Source: Lacinutrix himadriensis
GTDB taxonomy: Bacteria; Bacteroidota; Bacteroidia; Flavobacteriales; Flavobacteriaceae
Length of the DNA: 64,000 nt
Direction of reading: 5' to 3'
Assembly: GCF_001418105.1 (NCBI RefSeq)
Contig: NZ_LIQI01000019.1
Location: forward strand, 1 to 64,000
Each line of letters begins with the position of its first letter. Within the stretch, counting starts at the first letter, position 1. A program made the translations under genes and the position numbers. Shown here one piece after another: positions 52,167 through 60,732 of this stretch. The notes beneath the pieces were generated by a model. That model worked only from the letters and a program-made list of their open reading frames with translations. It was not told where the DNA came from and made no database searches.

Positions 52167-53495
52167 CTATTGCTTTATAATTCTAAAATTATGTTGGCCT
52201 TTTTCTGTAATTAATTTAACCACATAAGTAGCGGCAGAAAGCGTCGATATATCCAATTGTAAATTAGAAGCGTTTGTCTTTTGCGTATATACTTCTTGTC
52301 CTAAAAGGTTATAAATCTTCACTGCACTTAGTGCGGATTTGTATTTTATATGCAAAATATCTTTTGCAGGAATTGGATATACAGATAAGGCGTTAATATC
52401 AAATTCAGCAATACTTAAAGCTGCTATATTCAAAGTAAAATCTAATGCTTGTCCGTAGCCTGGATAAATACCTTGACCAAATGCATTAAACTGTATACCA
52501 CAAGGATTAACCTCTGCTGGAGAATCCGGATCTTGATATGTTTTTGTAATTCTAATTCGTGTTTCTCCTGGTACAGCATCTATAGGTACCGCAATATCCA
52601 TAGTTACAGAATCACCATCACTTCCTGTAGAATTGAAAAGGGTTCCTATTGCATAAGTTTCACCAGCATCGTCTAAAACATCATTCTGATTCCAATCTAT
52701 AAATGCAACAATATCGGTATCAAAAGGACCATAGGTATTTCCTGTTACTTCTAAAGTATAGGTTTGGTCTGGAGAAACATTAATATTAGTAGCTGTTTCG
52801 TCTATTAAAACAGAAACTGCATCTGTATTAGTAATACTGGTTCCTGCAAAAGAAACGGATGTAATCTCTTCTACTGTAACATTACTAGCATCTGTGATTT
52901 CACAATACGGAGCGGGAAAAACCAACGCTTCCACATCTAAAGTAAAATCTAATGCTTGTCCGAAACCGGAATAAATACCTACACCAAATGGATTAAACTG
53001 TATACCACAAGGATTCACCTCAGCAGGAGAATCTGGATCTTGATATGTTTTTGTAATTCTAATTCGTGTGTTTCCTGGAACAGCATCTACAGGTACTGTT
53101 ATATCCATAGTTACAGAAGTACCATCACTTCCTGTAGAATTGAAAAGAGTTCCTATTGCATAAGTTTCACCAACATCATCTAAAATATCATTCTGGTTCC
53201 AATCTATAAATGCAACAATATCGGTATCAAAAGGACCATAGGTATTTCCTGTTGCTTCTAAAGTATAGGTTTGGTCTTGTGTAATGTTGATAATAGTTGC
53301 TGTTTCATCTACTAAAACAGAAACGATATCTACATTTGTAATACTGGTTCCTGCAAAAGAAACGGATGTAATCTCCTCTACTGTAACAATATCAGGTTCT
53401 TCAATTTCACAATACGGAGCAGGAAAAGTTTGGGCTTGAACTCCAATAGCCAATAACGTAAAAAATAGTACAAGTGCTTGAGTAATTTTTTTCAT
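52167..53495 (-). CDS. Secreted protein with two GEVED-like domains and T9SS sorting domain
   Basis: Start at 53495 begins the signal peptide (MKKITQALVLFFTLLAIGVQAQ); the nine codons upstream are less likely. Two nearly identical domains of about 170 residues follow, each starting FPAPYCEI and containing the calcium-site-like DWNQNDxLDDxGETYAIGT motif of the GEVED family. A T9SS sorting domain closes the protein (LSVYPIPAKDILHIKY to NFRIIKQ). It is presumed to be on the cell surface and could bind a ligand; no enzyme residues are visible. The domains are so alike at DNA level that the duplication looks recent. Confidence 0.88.
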   Translation of the reverse strand: MKKITQALVLFFTLLAIGVQAQTFPAPYCEIEEPDIVTVEEITSVSFAGTSITNVDIVSVLVDETATIINITQDQTYTLEATGNTYGPFDTDIVAFIDWNQNDILDDVGETYAIGTLFNSTGSDGTSVTMDITVPVDAVPGNTRIRITKTYQDPDSPAEVNPCGIQFNPFGVGIYSGFGQALDFTLDVEALVFPAPYCEITDASNVTVEEITSVSFAGTSITNTDAVSVLIDETATNINVSPDQTYTLEVTGNTYGPFDTDIVAFIDWNQNDVLDDAGETYAIGTLFNSTGSDGDSVTMDIAVPIDAVPGETRIRITKTYQDPDSPAEVNPCGIQFNAFGQGIYPGYGQALDFTLNIAALSIAEFDINALSVYPIPAKDILHIKYKSALSAVKIYNLLGQEVYTQKTNASNLQLDISTLSAATYVVKLITEKGQHNFRIIKQ

Positions 53496-53628
53496 AAATA
53501 GTATGTTTGATTGATTATACAAGTTATAAAATTAAATGCATATATTATTAATATACTGATTTTTAACAGTATGCATTAAACTGTTTAGGTGTTGCTTCTA
53601 TTTTTAATAATTATTACAGCAAATCATA

Positions 53629-53664
53629 AATAAAAAAAGAGGCAACCATTACTGATTACCTCTT
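53629..53664 (-). terminator. Rho-independent terminator
   Basis: On the minus strand gaggtaa and gttgcctc form a stem with one G-U pair, followed by a run of seven Ts. It lies about 95-130 nt beyond the stop of the response-regulator gene at 53757. Confidence 0.65.
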
Positions 53665-53756
53665 CATTTCCCTAATATGCTGATTGTAATAATAAGCACG
53701 CAATTTTAAGAAAAGAATTACAATGTGCATTACTGTTTCCCGTAATTGGATGTTTT

Positions 53757-54422
53757 TTATATCAAACCTAAATCCTTAACAATTGCGATTAAATGAATCG
53801 CATTATTGGCTTTAAATTGAATGCGCAGTTTATTAAGGCGTTTCTCTATCGAACTTAAACTACTTGGTGTAATATTTTTAGATTTAAGCTGTGCACTAAT
53901 TTCGTCTTGTGATAAACCGTTAGAAAGTAGCTTTACCAACTCGATATCAAAATCGTCTATCTCTAAATTGGTTTTAGGGCTTAACGCTGATTCTACTTGT
54001 TTTGACACATAGATTTCATCATTAGATACCGTTTTAATCGCATCACTAAGTTCCATTAAACCTCTTCTTCCTTTACATACATAGGCATTGGTTTTATGCG
54101 TACCTATTAAGCTTCTTACTCTTTGTAAACGGTCTTCTACAGAATAGACTATTATTTTTAATTCTGGATGTTCTTTCTTTAAGGCGATTACTAATTCTTC
54201 ACCTGAAGCAAACTGTTCCTCTCTATGATCTGTCACAAAAGATAAATCGGTTATTAACAAATCATAAGGAGCATCATCTAAAATGGCTTTTTTGATCTTT
54301 AGATACGCCTCGTCACAATATTGTACTTGTTGTACATTTTTAATAGACAAGCTATCTAACACTGTTAAAACACCTTGATTGATACTTCCAAGGTCGTCGG
54401 AAATTAAAACTTTTTGAAACAT
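53757..54422 (-). CDS. Response regulator with LuxR-like output
   Basis: Receiver domain with phospho-acceptor Asp59 in LLITDLSF and signature DD at the start; 221 residues in total. The C-terminal part (DIELVKLLSNGLSQDEISAQLKSKNITPSSLSSIEKRLNKLR) is a helix-turn-helix resembling NarL/LuxR output. The gene follows the TPR-type histidine kinase by 3 nt, its partner. Targets are not shown by sequence. Confidence 0.92.
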   Translation of the reverse strand: MFQKVLISDDLGSINQGVLTVLDSLSIKNVQQVQYCDEAYLKIKKAILDDAPYDLLITDLSFVTDHREEQFASGEELVIALKKEHPELKIIVYSVEDRLQRVRSLIGTHKTNAYVCKGRRGLMELSDAIKTVSNDEIYVSKQVESALSPKTNLEIDDFDIELVKLLSNGLSQDEISAQLKSKNITPSSLSSIEKRLNKLRIQFKANNAIHLIAIVKDLGLI

Positions 54423-54425
54423 AGT

Positions 54426-56063
54426 TTAGATTATTATATTTACTTTAAAACCATTATTAGTACTAGAATCAAAAGTAATTGTTCCATTTATAGTTTCTAT
54501 ACGGTTTTCCGTATTCTGCAAACCATTATATTTTTTTAGTGCACAGCCTACACCATTATCTTTATAATCAATGCTTATTTTATTGTTCTCTTTTTTAAAT
54601 ACAAGCACTACTATATTGGCCTTACTATGCTTTTTCATATTGGTCATAAGCTCCTGTAATACGCGATAGATTGCTATTTTTTTAATTGCGGATAAGGATT
54701 GCCAATCTATAGTAGAAATCCCTTTTGTTAGCACATTTACCATATTACTTTTATAACTAAAAAGTAAATCTGTAATTGCTTCTTCAAAGTTATCCTCCAT
54801 ATTTACAGCACTACTCTCTTTAGAAATATCTCTAGTTTTTACATAAATACCTTCTAGATCATCTAATACATCTTCATTAGTATCCGACTCGCCTTGTAGT
54901 TTTGTCATTACTTGATAAATGTCATTAGCAACCTCGTCATGCACTTTTTTAGAAATTCTAGTTTCCGTTTTATATACCTGTAGTACTTTCTCCTTTTTAT
55001 GTTTCGATTTTAAAACAAAAAACAAAAATATTCCTAAAAGGAAAATTATAAAGGCTATAAATTGATATTGCTGTTTTTTTGTTTTCTCTTTTTGAGATTT
55101 TAATTCACTAGCACTAACATCGTATTTTAATAAAGCATATTTATTCTCGCTAAGTTTTGTTGCTGTATTTAAACTATCATTAAGATAGACAAACTCTTTG
55201 GCTACCGAATAATCGCCTAATTCTATTAGTCTTTTTCCTGCATCTAATTTATAAGACATACTATTCACAATATTCGCCATATCATATGCCTTTAAGGCAT
55301 AGTTAAGTGCTTTTATGGAATCTTTTTCACTGCTATAAAACAATGCTAAATTTTTATAACTACCGTACAAACTGGAATTCGAACTTATTTCCTTTTTAAG
55401 CGCTAAAGCTTTCATTAAATAAGATAGCGATTCCTCTTTTTCACCTAGTTTAAGTTTTATTAAACCTAGATTATCTAAAACTCTAGCTCTTTCCATGGTG
55501 TCCTTTGCTAGATCAAACATGTTAACCGCTTGAAGCAATAGTTTTTCTGCTTCTTTAAATTGCTTTTGATTTTTAAAAATATTAGAAATATTATTATATA
55601 ACACCAAACTATCCTTTGATTTATCCGTTAAAGCCAATGCCTCAGTATACATTTTAATCGCTTCAGGATACATTTTTTTCTCTTTATATAATTTCCCCAA
55701 ATGATTAAATAAAACCGTTCTTACTCCTTTATTATAATCGCTTTCTTCTAATTTACTAAGTATAGATAATGCCTTAACGGAAGAAACCTCACTATCATTA
55801 TAGAATCCAGTTTTAAATTCTATTCTCGATATATATAATAAATCGGAAACTACCCGATATTTGCTATCTATCTTTAGAGAGGCCGACATATCCTTTTTAA
55901 AAAATTGATACGCTTTTTTTAAAGCATCAGTAGATTTGCTTTCACTAATTTTGTTTGCATAATATGACGTACTATCCTCATAATGCTGAGAAAATCCATT
56001 TTTACTAATGAATAGCATCGTACAAAAAAGAAAAAAGAGGAATGATTTTTTAAAAAATTTCAT
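54426..56063 (-). CDS. TPR-containing sensor histidine kinase
   Basis: The 545-residue kinase has a signal or anchor segment (KSFLFFLFCTMLFISKNGFSQ), about 250 residues of TPR-type helices outside the membrane and one membrane span (FIAFIIFLLGIFLFFVLK). A HisKA_3-like box follows, with His375 in KKVHDEVANDIYQ. The ATPase domain (MTNMKKHSKA, DNGVGC, GLQNTENRIETINGTI) ends the protein. This architecture detects an envelope signal through TPRs and phosphorylates the partner regulator 3 nt downstream. It is 26 nt after a small lipoprotein gene, which may be part of the signalling unit. Confidence 0.92.
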   Translation of the reverse strand: MKFFKKSFLFFLFCTMLFISKNGFSQHYEDSTSYYANKISESKSTDALKKAYQFFKKDMSASLKIDSKYRVVSDLLYISRIEFKTGFYNDSEVSSVKALSILSKLEESDYNKGVRTVLFNHLGKLYKEKKMYPEAIKMYTEALALTDKSKDSLVLYNNISNIFKNQKQFKEAEKLLLQAVNMFDLAKDTMERARVLDNLGLIKLKLGEKEESLSYLMKALALKKEISSNSSLYGSYKNLALFYSSEKDSIKALNYALKAYDMANIVNSMSYKLDAGKRLIELGDYSVAKEFVYLNDSLNTATKLSENKYALLKYDVSASELKSQKEKTKKQQYQFIAFIIFLLGIFLFFVLKSKHKKEKVLQVYKTETRISKKVHDEVANDIYQVMTKLQGESDTNEDVLDDLEGIYVKTRDISKESSAVNMEDNFEEAITDLLFSYKSNMVNVLTKGISTIDWQSLSAIKKIAIYRVLQELMTNMKKHSKANIVVLVFKKENNKISIDYKDNGVGCALKKYNGLQNTENRIETINGTITFDSSTNNGFKVNIII

Positions 56064-56089
56064 TCCTCTAAAGTAGTAACTAATTTTAG

Positions 56090-56281
56090 TTATTTAACAC
56101 CTTTAATTGATTTTCCTCCTGGCGGTGGCGGCGGTGGTGGCGGTGGCGGATCTAAATCCCCATCTTCACCACAACAACCTACTGTAGCCGATGGTGATTC
56201 TTCTTGCAAACTAGTTGGTGTACAAGAAAATAAAGCCACATTGAGGAAAACCGTAAAGAGAATTACATATATTTTTTTCAT
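56090..56281 (-). CDS. Small lipoprotein with a ten-proline tract
   Basis: The 63-residue product has a lipoprotein signal peptide (FTVFLNVALFSC), then SATVGCCGEDGDLD, ten consecutive Pro, and a GGKSIKGVK tail. Only about 44 residues remain after lipidation. The Cys pair and rigid Pro rod suggest a surface or periplasmic tether. It is the first gene of the kinase-regulator operon (26-nt gap), so it could be a sensor accessory or output. No family recognised. Confidence 0.7.
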   Translation of the reverse strand: MKKIYVILFTVFLNVALFSCTPTSLQEESPSATVGCCGEDGDLDPPPPPPPPPPGGKSIKGVK

Positions 56282-56625
56282 TTTGTTATCTTTAAAAGTT
56301 AGACATAAGTGTTGCTGTCCGAGATTGTACTCCGATACTTAATTGCATAGCAACACACGATATTATTACAGAGACGTCTCTCTTTTTAGGAAGTTTGGAG
56401 TGTAGAAGTAAAACAGTTATTGTTACTTCCTAAATGGCAATACCATTTTACTTTACTACTCCATTTTAGAATGGATATATTTCGTAAACCATATTACGTC
56501 TATGGCATAAATCAATTCTGAAGCAAATAAAGGATAGATTAAAAAAAAGATTAGTGACAGCGTAATGACATCTGTTTGACATTATGCTGACACCAAACCA
56601 AACAACTACTAACCAGTAATTTAAA
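56282..56625. other. Divergent intergenic region
   Basis: Carries promoters for the minus-strand lipoprotein operon and the plus-strand gene at 56626. It has a 12-bp perfect palindrome AGAGACGTCTCT (56370-56381) and gttgct...agcaac arms across about 56312-56355. I see no gene or recognisable RNA. Confidence 0.55.
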
Positions 56626-57327
56626 ATGAAGATAATAGAGCAAAATAAAATTAAAAATGAAGAATTAATTGAAGAATTAATGGTCTTAGTATTTAAAAAA
56701 ACGGTTGAAGATTCTAGTGCAACTTCTGGATATGCCATTTCAAAATACTTGTACAATGCTATAGATGAAAAAATAACGGAAAGAACATTATTACGATATT
56801 ATAATGGCTACATACTAAAAAAGGAAGACGAAAAAACCAGACCAACCCCATTTAATCTAGATGTACTTAGCGTCTATTTAGGTTTCGAAAAATTCTCTAC
56901 TTTTTCGTCACCAAAGAAAAGTACGAACAAAAAGGAATCCATAACTTTAAGTAAAAAGTTAAGCCTTATTGGTTCTACAATTATAGTTTCTTGTATTGGT
57001 TATATTACTTATGATAGTACAAAGGAGAATTGCATGATTTGGGTAGATAATACACATTATGAAACAGTCTCTTGTGAAGAAAAAGGAGATTTACAATCCG
57101 TTTTAAAAGACAGGTATGTTTTAGAAAACTTTAAAAGAATATCTCCAGATTCTACCTATGCTTTTTTTACAATAGATGGGAAGGAAAATTTATGGTACGG
57201 AAAAAACAGTCTTGGCGATTTGGAGTATTTTACTAGTCATGGAAAACATCCCATTACAGATGGCACCTTAAAAAAAATCACTCCGTATATGATAAAAAAC
57301 CACATTTGGAAGAATTATAAAAACTGA
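56626..57327 (+). CDS. Membrane-anchored hypothetical protein (233 aa)
   Basis: The first 110 residues are soluble and helical (KNEELIEELMVLVFKK, then DEKITERTLLRYYNGYI and TPFNLDVLSVYLGFEKF), resembling a DNA-binding-like or effector-binding domain seen in Flavobacteriia hypothetical proteins. One membrane span follows (IGSTIIVSCIGYITY, near 118-132), then about 100 residues outside with DNTHYETVSCEEKGD. The N-out/N-in layout (cytoplasmic head, outer tail) fits a one-component regulator. It is divergent from the two-component operon. I do not recognise a named family. Confidence 0.7.
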   Translation: MKIIEQNKIKNEELIEELMVLVFKKTVEDSSATSGYAISKYLYNAIDEKITERTLLRYYNGYILKKEDEKTRPTPFNLDVLSVYLGFEKFSTFSSPKKSTNKKESITLSKKLSLIGSTIIVSCIGYITYDSTKENCMIWVDNTHYETVSCEEKGDLQSVLKDRYVLENFKRISPDSTYAFFTIDGKENLWYGKNSLGDLEYFTSHGKHPITDGTLKKITPYMIKNHIWKNYKN

Positions 57328-57358
57328 TTATTATTTAAGACTAACCCTTTTTAGAAAC

Positions 57359-57389
57359 AAAAAAAGCAACCTTTAAGGGTTGCTTTTTT
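57359..57389 (+). terminator. Rho-independent terminator
   Basis: aaaaagcaacc and gggttgcttttt pair closely around a short loop and a T run follows; about 32 nt past the stop of gene 56626. Confidence 0.88.
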
Positions 57390-57478
57390 GTTTTTGCATT
57401 AGGGATTGAACGGTTTGTTTGAGCTCCTCGCAGAGAGCGAGTAGTGAAAGCCCGACGTTTTGCCTTTTTTAGCAAAAG

Positions 57479-57590
57479 GTAATGCCCAACTTCTCGATAC
57501 AACTTCTCGATACAATGCTTCGTGCCTCTCTAATCACTGCGCTTCTCGATACAATGCTTCGTGCCTCAGCATCACTCGAAGTGACATCAA
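57479..57590 (-). repeat. R1 family, inverted orientation, with internal tandem copies
   Basis: cttctcgatacaatgcttcgtgcctc occurs twice, preceded by another cttctcgataca, and the block ends cagcatcactcgaagtgacat, the reverse complement of R1's start. It lies just past gene 57608 (minus strand) and within 57390-57607, which has no gene. Confidence 0.78.
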
Positions 57591-57607
57591 ATAAATAAAT
57601 AAATTTT

Positions 57608-58342
57608 TTAACTAGTAGCCTTTTTCAATTTAATGAAATGTAGTTTATCTAGTACAACCATGATGCAATAGGTAGGATCAATTTCGTGCCATTTTATCCC
57701 GAAATTTGCACGTCCGCTATGCGAATGATGGTTATTGTGGTAACCTTCGCCCATCATTAAAAAATCGACAGGTAAAAGATTTTTTGAAGTGTCTGAAACT
57801 TCGAAGTTTCTATATCCGTAAATATGTGCAAACCAGTTAATAATCACACCGTGAATTGGCGCCATTAAATAGGCAACTGGTAAAAATAGCCATTGCCACC
57901 AAGCGGTTGCAAATACAGCAAAAAATGCAGTGTATAAAACTACCCAAACCAATCTGGATACTCTAGAGCTTGCAAATTTATCGAAGGATTCCCATTGCGG
58001 AACGTTTTTGGTAAACTTATCTGCTACGGCAATTCTTTTTTGATTGATATCTTGATAGATGTTTTTAGTACGCCACATCATAGTAAATACATTGGCGTCA
58101 TATTTTGGAGAATGCGGATCTTTTTCGGTGTCTGCATAGGCATGATGCATTCTATGCATAACCCCGTAACCATAAGCACTTAAATAGTTGGAACCTTGAA
58201 ATAGCCAAGTTAAGAAAAAGCATACACGCTCTGCAAACTTAGACATGGTAAAGGTTTGGTGTGCTGCATAACGATGTAAGAAGAAGGTTTGAAAAAACAA
58301 ACCTGTATACCATAAAATGGCAATAAATATAAGAATAGTCAT
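57608..58342 (-). CDS. Acyl-CoA (fatty acid) desaturase
   Basis: The 244-residue membrane protein has the three His boxes of di-iron desaturases: HRYAAH at 23-28, HRMHH at 63-67 and HNNHH near 198. It introduces a double bond into a fatty acyl chain using O2 and electrons. Together with the Crp/Fnr gene next to it, it may respond to temperature or redox; that link is inferred from adjacency only. It has a short N-terminus with no export signal, as usual. Confidence 0.92.
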   Translation of the reverse strand: MTILIFIAILWYTGLFFQTFFLHRYAAHQTFTMSKFAERVCFFLTWLFQGSNYLSAYGYGVMHRMHHAYADTEKDPHSPKYDANVFTMMWRTKNIYQDINQKRIAVADKFTKNVPQWESFDKFASSRVSRLVWVVLYTAFFAVFATAWWQWLFLPVAYLMAPIHGVIINWFAHIYGYRNFEVSDTSKNLLPVDFLMMGEGYHNNHHSHSGRANFGIKWHEIDPTYCIMVVLDKLHFIKLKKATS

Positions 58343-58400
58343 AATGTTTACTTTGTATGTAAAGGTCTGAATATTCTATAAAAATTACAATGAACCTAGG

Positions 58401-58973
58401 TTAAGAAATTCGTTTTCTAATTCTGCTTAGTGCTTGTGCGGTTACACCAATGTAGGAAGCAATATATTTTAACGGAACTTCTTTAATTAAGTTTGGTCGT
58501 TCTGTGAAAAGCTTGAGGTAACGTTCTTCGGCAGTTTCATTTAAAAGAGATTGTTCGCGTTTGGATTTGATAAGAAATAAACGTTCGGAAGACATACGAC
58601 CAATCACATTACCGACAAAACTTTTTTGATATACTTCTTGTAGGTCTTGATACGAAATACTCCAAATAGAAAGATTGGTTAATGCTTCAATTTGGTATAA
58701 AGAAGGTTCGTGGGTTAAAAAAGAATCGTAGGCACTAATGAATTCATTTTCGAAACAAAAACCGAAGGTGATTTCTTTTTCTTTATCTTCTTTAGGAATT
58801 AAAAAACGTGCGATTCCAGATTCTATAAAAGAGATATAATTCTCTACTTGACCAACCTCAACAAGTTTGTCTTTTTTTTTGAATTCACGTTTTATTAGTT
58901 TAGAAGAAAACAACTGCCAATCTGCATCGTTTACAGTAATGGTTTCTTCTATGTAGGCTCTAATATTTTTCAT
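58401..58973 (-). CDS. Crp/Fnr-family transcription regulator
   Basis: A cyclic-nucleotide-binding-like sensor domain (residues about 10-130) and a C-terminal helix-turn-helix ending [24 protein letters not shown] make up this 190-residue protein. The sensor domain lacks the Cys residues of an Fnr iron-sulfur cluster and the usual cAMP residues are not evident, so its ligand is unknown. It is adjacent to the desaturase gene. Confidence 0.9.
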   Translation of the reverse strand: MKNIRAYIEETITVNDADWQLFSSKLIKREFKKKDKLVEVGQVENYISFIESGIARFLIPKEDKEKEITFGFCFENEFISAYDSFLTHEPSLYQIEALTNLSIWSISYQDLQEVYQKSFVGNVIGRMSSERLFLIKSKREQSLLNETAEERYLKLFTERPNLIKEVPLKYIASYIGVTAQALSRIRKRIS

Positions 58974-59010
58974 ATTTCTTTGTTACTTACAAATAACGTT
59001 ATTTTATATA

Positions 59011-59049
59011 AAAAAAGCATCCTTATTGTAGTAATAAGGATGCTTTTTT
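59011..59049. terminator. Bidirectional rho-independent terminator
   Basis: aaaaaagcatccttatt (59011-59027) and aataaggatgctttttt (59033-59049) are exact complements around a 5-nt loop. It ends the minus-strand CsbD gene at 59067. Confidence 0.92.
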
Positions 59050-59066
59050 AAGGTAATAATTTAAGT

Positions 59067-59252
59067 CTACCAGTTTTCTATTTCGCTTTTAATCTCCGCT
59101 TTTGTTTTACCGTATTTTTCTTGGATCTTTCCTGCTAGTTTATCCAAATCGCCTTCCGCTTCTGTATACTCGTCATCGGTAAGCTTTCCGTATTTGCTTT
59201 TAAAATCACCTTTTATCTGTTTCCATTTTCCTTTAAATTGATCTGCATTCAT
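59067..59252 (-). CDS. CsbD-family stress protein
   Basis: The 61-residue protein has the family pattern MNADQFKGKWKQIKGDFKSKYGKLTDDEYTEAEGDLDKLAGKIQEKYGKTKAE. CsbD proteins are small, charged and stress-induced, of unclear function. Single gene with terminator just downstream. Confidence 0.93.
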   Translation of the reverse strand: MNADQFKGKWKQIKGDFKSKYGKLTDDEYTEAEGDLDKLAGKIQEKYGKTKAEIKSEIENW

Positions 59253-59371
59253 TGTATTGTGTGTTTTAAATTAATAATACTACAAATTTAAAGCAAGAAG
59301 AAAGTACATCTTATTGCAATCCATTTAAGGATTAACGCATTTACTATAATGCTAAAGAAAAATAGTTAGAT

Positions 59372-59932
59372 TTAGAATTGTAAATCTGCTACAAGATCAA
59401 ATTCATCATAAATTGCTTTATCTTTTAGACCATCAAAAAAGCTAGCAGAACCATATTTTACATCAAATTTTGTTCTGTCTACTTTTAATGTTGCTGTTGC
59501 TTTGCTTCCGTAAACAGATACATTTACAGTTACTGGATTTGTTTTTCCTTTAATCGTTAAATCTCCAGTAACGGCGTACGAGTTCTTTCCTGTTGCTGCT
59601 ACTTTAGTAAATACTAAGTTTGCGGTTGCAAAGTTACTTACTCCAAAAAAATCATCCGATTTTAAATGTCCGTCTAATTTCCCTTTGTATTCTCCTTCCT
59701 GATCGGTACTGCTAATGGTTGTCATGTCTATAACAAAAGTTCCACCTGTTAATACTTCGTCTTTAAAAGTTAAATTTCCAGATTGTAAGTTTATCGTTCC
59801 TTCATGAGAACCTGTTACTTTGTAACCTTTCCAAACCACTTTACTATCTGCAGTATTAATCTCTTTGTTTTGCGCTATTATAGCGGTTGAAAATGTTGCA
59901 AATGTTATAATTGCTGTTAAAATTGTTTTCAT
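59372..59932 (-). CDS. YceI-family protein, exported
   Basis: A signal peptide (LTAIITFATFSTAIIAQ) is followed by the YceI lipocalin-like barrel (WKGYKVTGSHEGTINLQSG, later VTGDLTIKGKTNPVTV and FDVKYGSASFFDGLKDKAIYDEFDL); 186 residues in total. YceI folds bind isoprenoid-type lipids in the periplasm. It stands alone between CsbD and a Crp/Fnr gene on the same strand. Confidence 0.93.
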   Translation of the reverse strand: MKTILTAIITFATFSTAIIAQNKEINTADSKVVWKGYKVTGSHEGTINLQSGNLTFKDEVLTGGTFVIDMTTISSTDQEGEYKGKLDGHLKSDDFFGVSNFATANLVFTKVAATGKNSYAVTGDLTIKGKTNPVTVNVSVYGSKATATLKVDRTKFDVKYGSASFFDGLKDKAIYDEFDLVADLQF

Positions 59933-60030
59933 CTTTTTATGTTTTTATATGAATACAGCAAAGATCGAACAACAATAGGAAAGAAAAGTTGACCTAGTTT
60001 ATTAAATGATGTTAATGTAGATTAACATTT

Positions 60031-60612
60031 TTATTGGAAAGCAATTTGGCTTTTAATTTTACTTAAAAATTCTTTGGTTATCCCCAAGTAGGAAGCCACC
60101 ATATATTGCGGAATACGTTGTTCAATCTCGGGATAACTATCTTTAAAAATGAGATATCGCTCTTTTGCAGACATACTAAAATTTCGGACTATTCTTTTTT
60201 GGGAAGCAACAAATGCTTTTTCTATTGTTTTACGAAAGAGACGTTCTAGCTTAGGAATCTTAGCGTAGGTTTCTTCCATGTTATTATAGGAAAACACAAT
60301 ACATTCGGTATCTTCTATACATTGTACATTAAAATCGGAAGGCGTTTGAGAAATGAAACTTCCAAGATCGGAAGACCACCAGTCTTCCACCGCAAACATA
60401 AGAATATGTTCTTGACCATCGGTATCGACATAAAACATTTTGGTGCAACCAGATACCACAAAACAAACCGATTTATTTATATCTCCTTGTTGTAAAATAT
60501 ACTGTCCTTTTAAATATTTTCTAGACGCAACCTGACTGGTTAAAAAAGTTATTTCTTCATCTGTTAAAGCTACTATTTTACTTATATAATTTAAAAGTGG
60601 TTGAATATTCAT
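60031..60612 (-). CDS. Crp/Fnr-family transcription regulator
   Basis: From ATG at 60612 (MNIQPLLNYISKIV) the protein has 193 residues; an in-frame ATG eight codons upstream (60636) is also possible. It contains a cNMP-binding-like domain (KGQYILQQGDINKSVCFVVSGCTKMFYV) and a C-terminal helix-turn-helix (RIPQYMVASYLGITKEFLSKIKSQIA). It is similar in design to the regulator at 58401 but diverged. The ligand and targets are unknown; the adjacent YceI gene is a possible target by context. Confidence 0.9.
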   Translation of the reverse strand: MNIQPLLNYISKIVALTDEEITFLTSQVASRKYLKGQYILQQGDINKSVCFVVSGCTKMFYVDTDGQEHILMFAVEDWWSSDLGSFISQTPSDFNVQCIEDTECIVFSYNNMEETYAKIPKLERLFRKTIEKAFVASQKRIVRNFSMSAKERYLIFKDSYPEIEQRIPQYMVASYLGITKEFLSKIKSQIAFQ

Positions 60613-60732
60613 TATGCTGTTTTGATTGCTTAACAAATATAAAAGAAAACCTAGGAGTAAGAAACTCTTGCGCTTTTTTTCAATAAAAGAAAGAGATGGT
60701 ATTACTAGGGTTTGCTTACTCGTGTTTATTCA

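Noticed and set aside
56370-56381. AGAGACGTCTCT palindrome as a terminator
   Set aside because: It is short and sits in a divergent promoter region with no gene ending nearby; kept only as a note in the intergenic entry.
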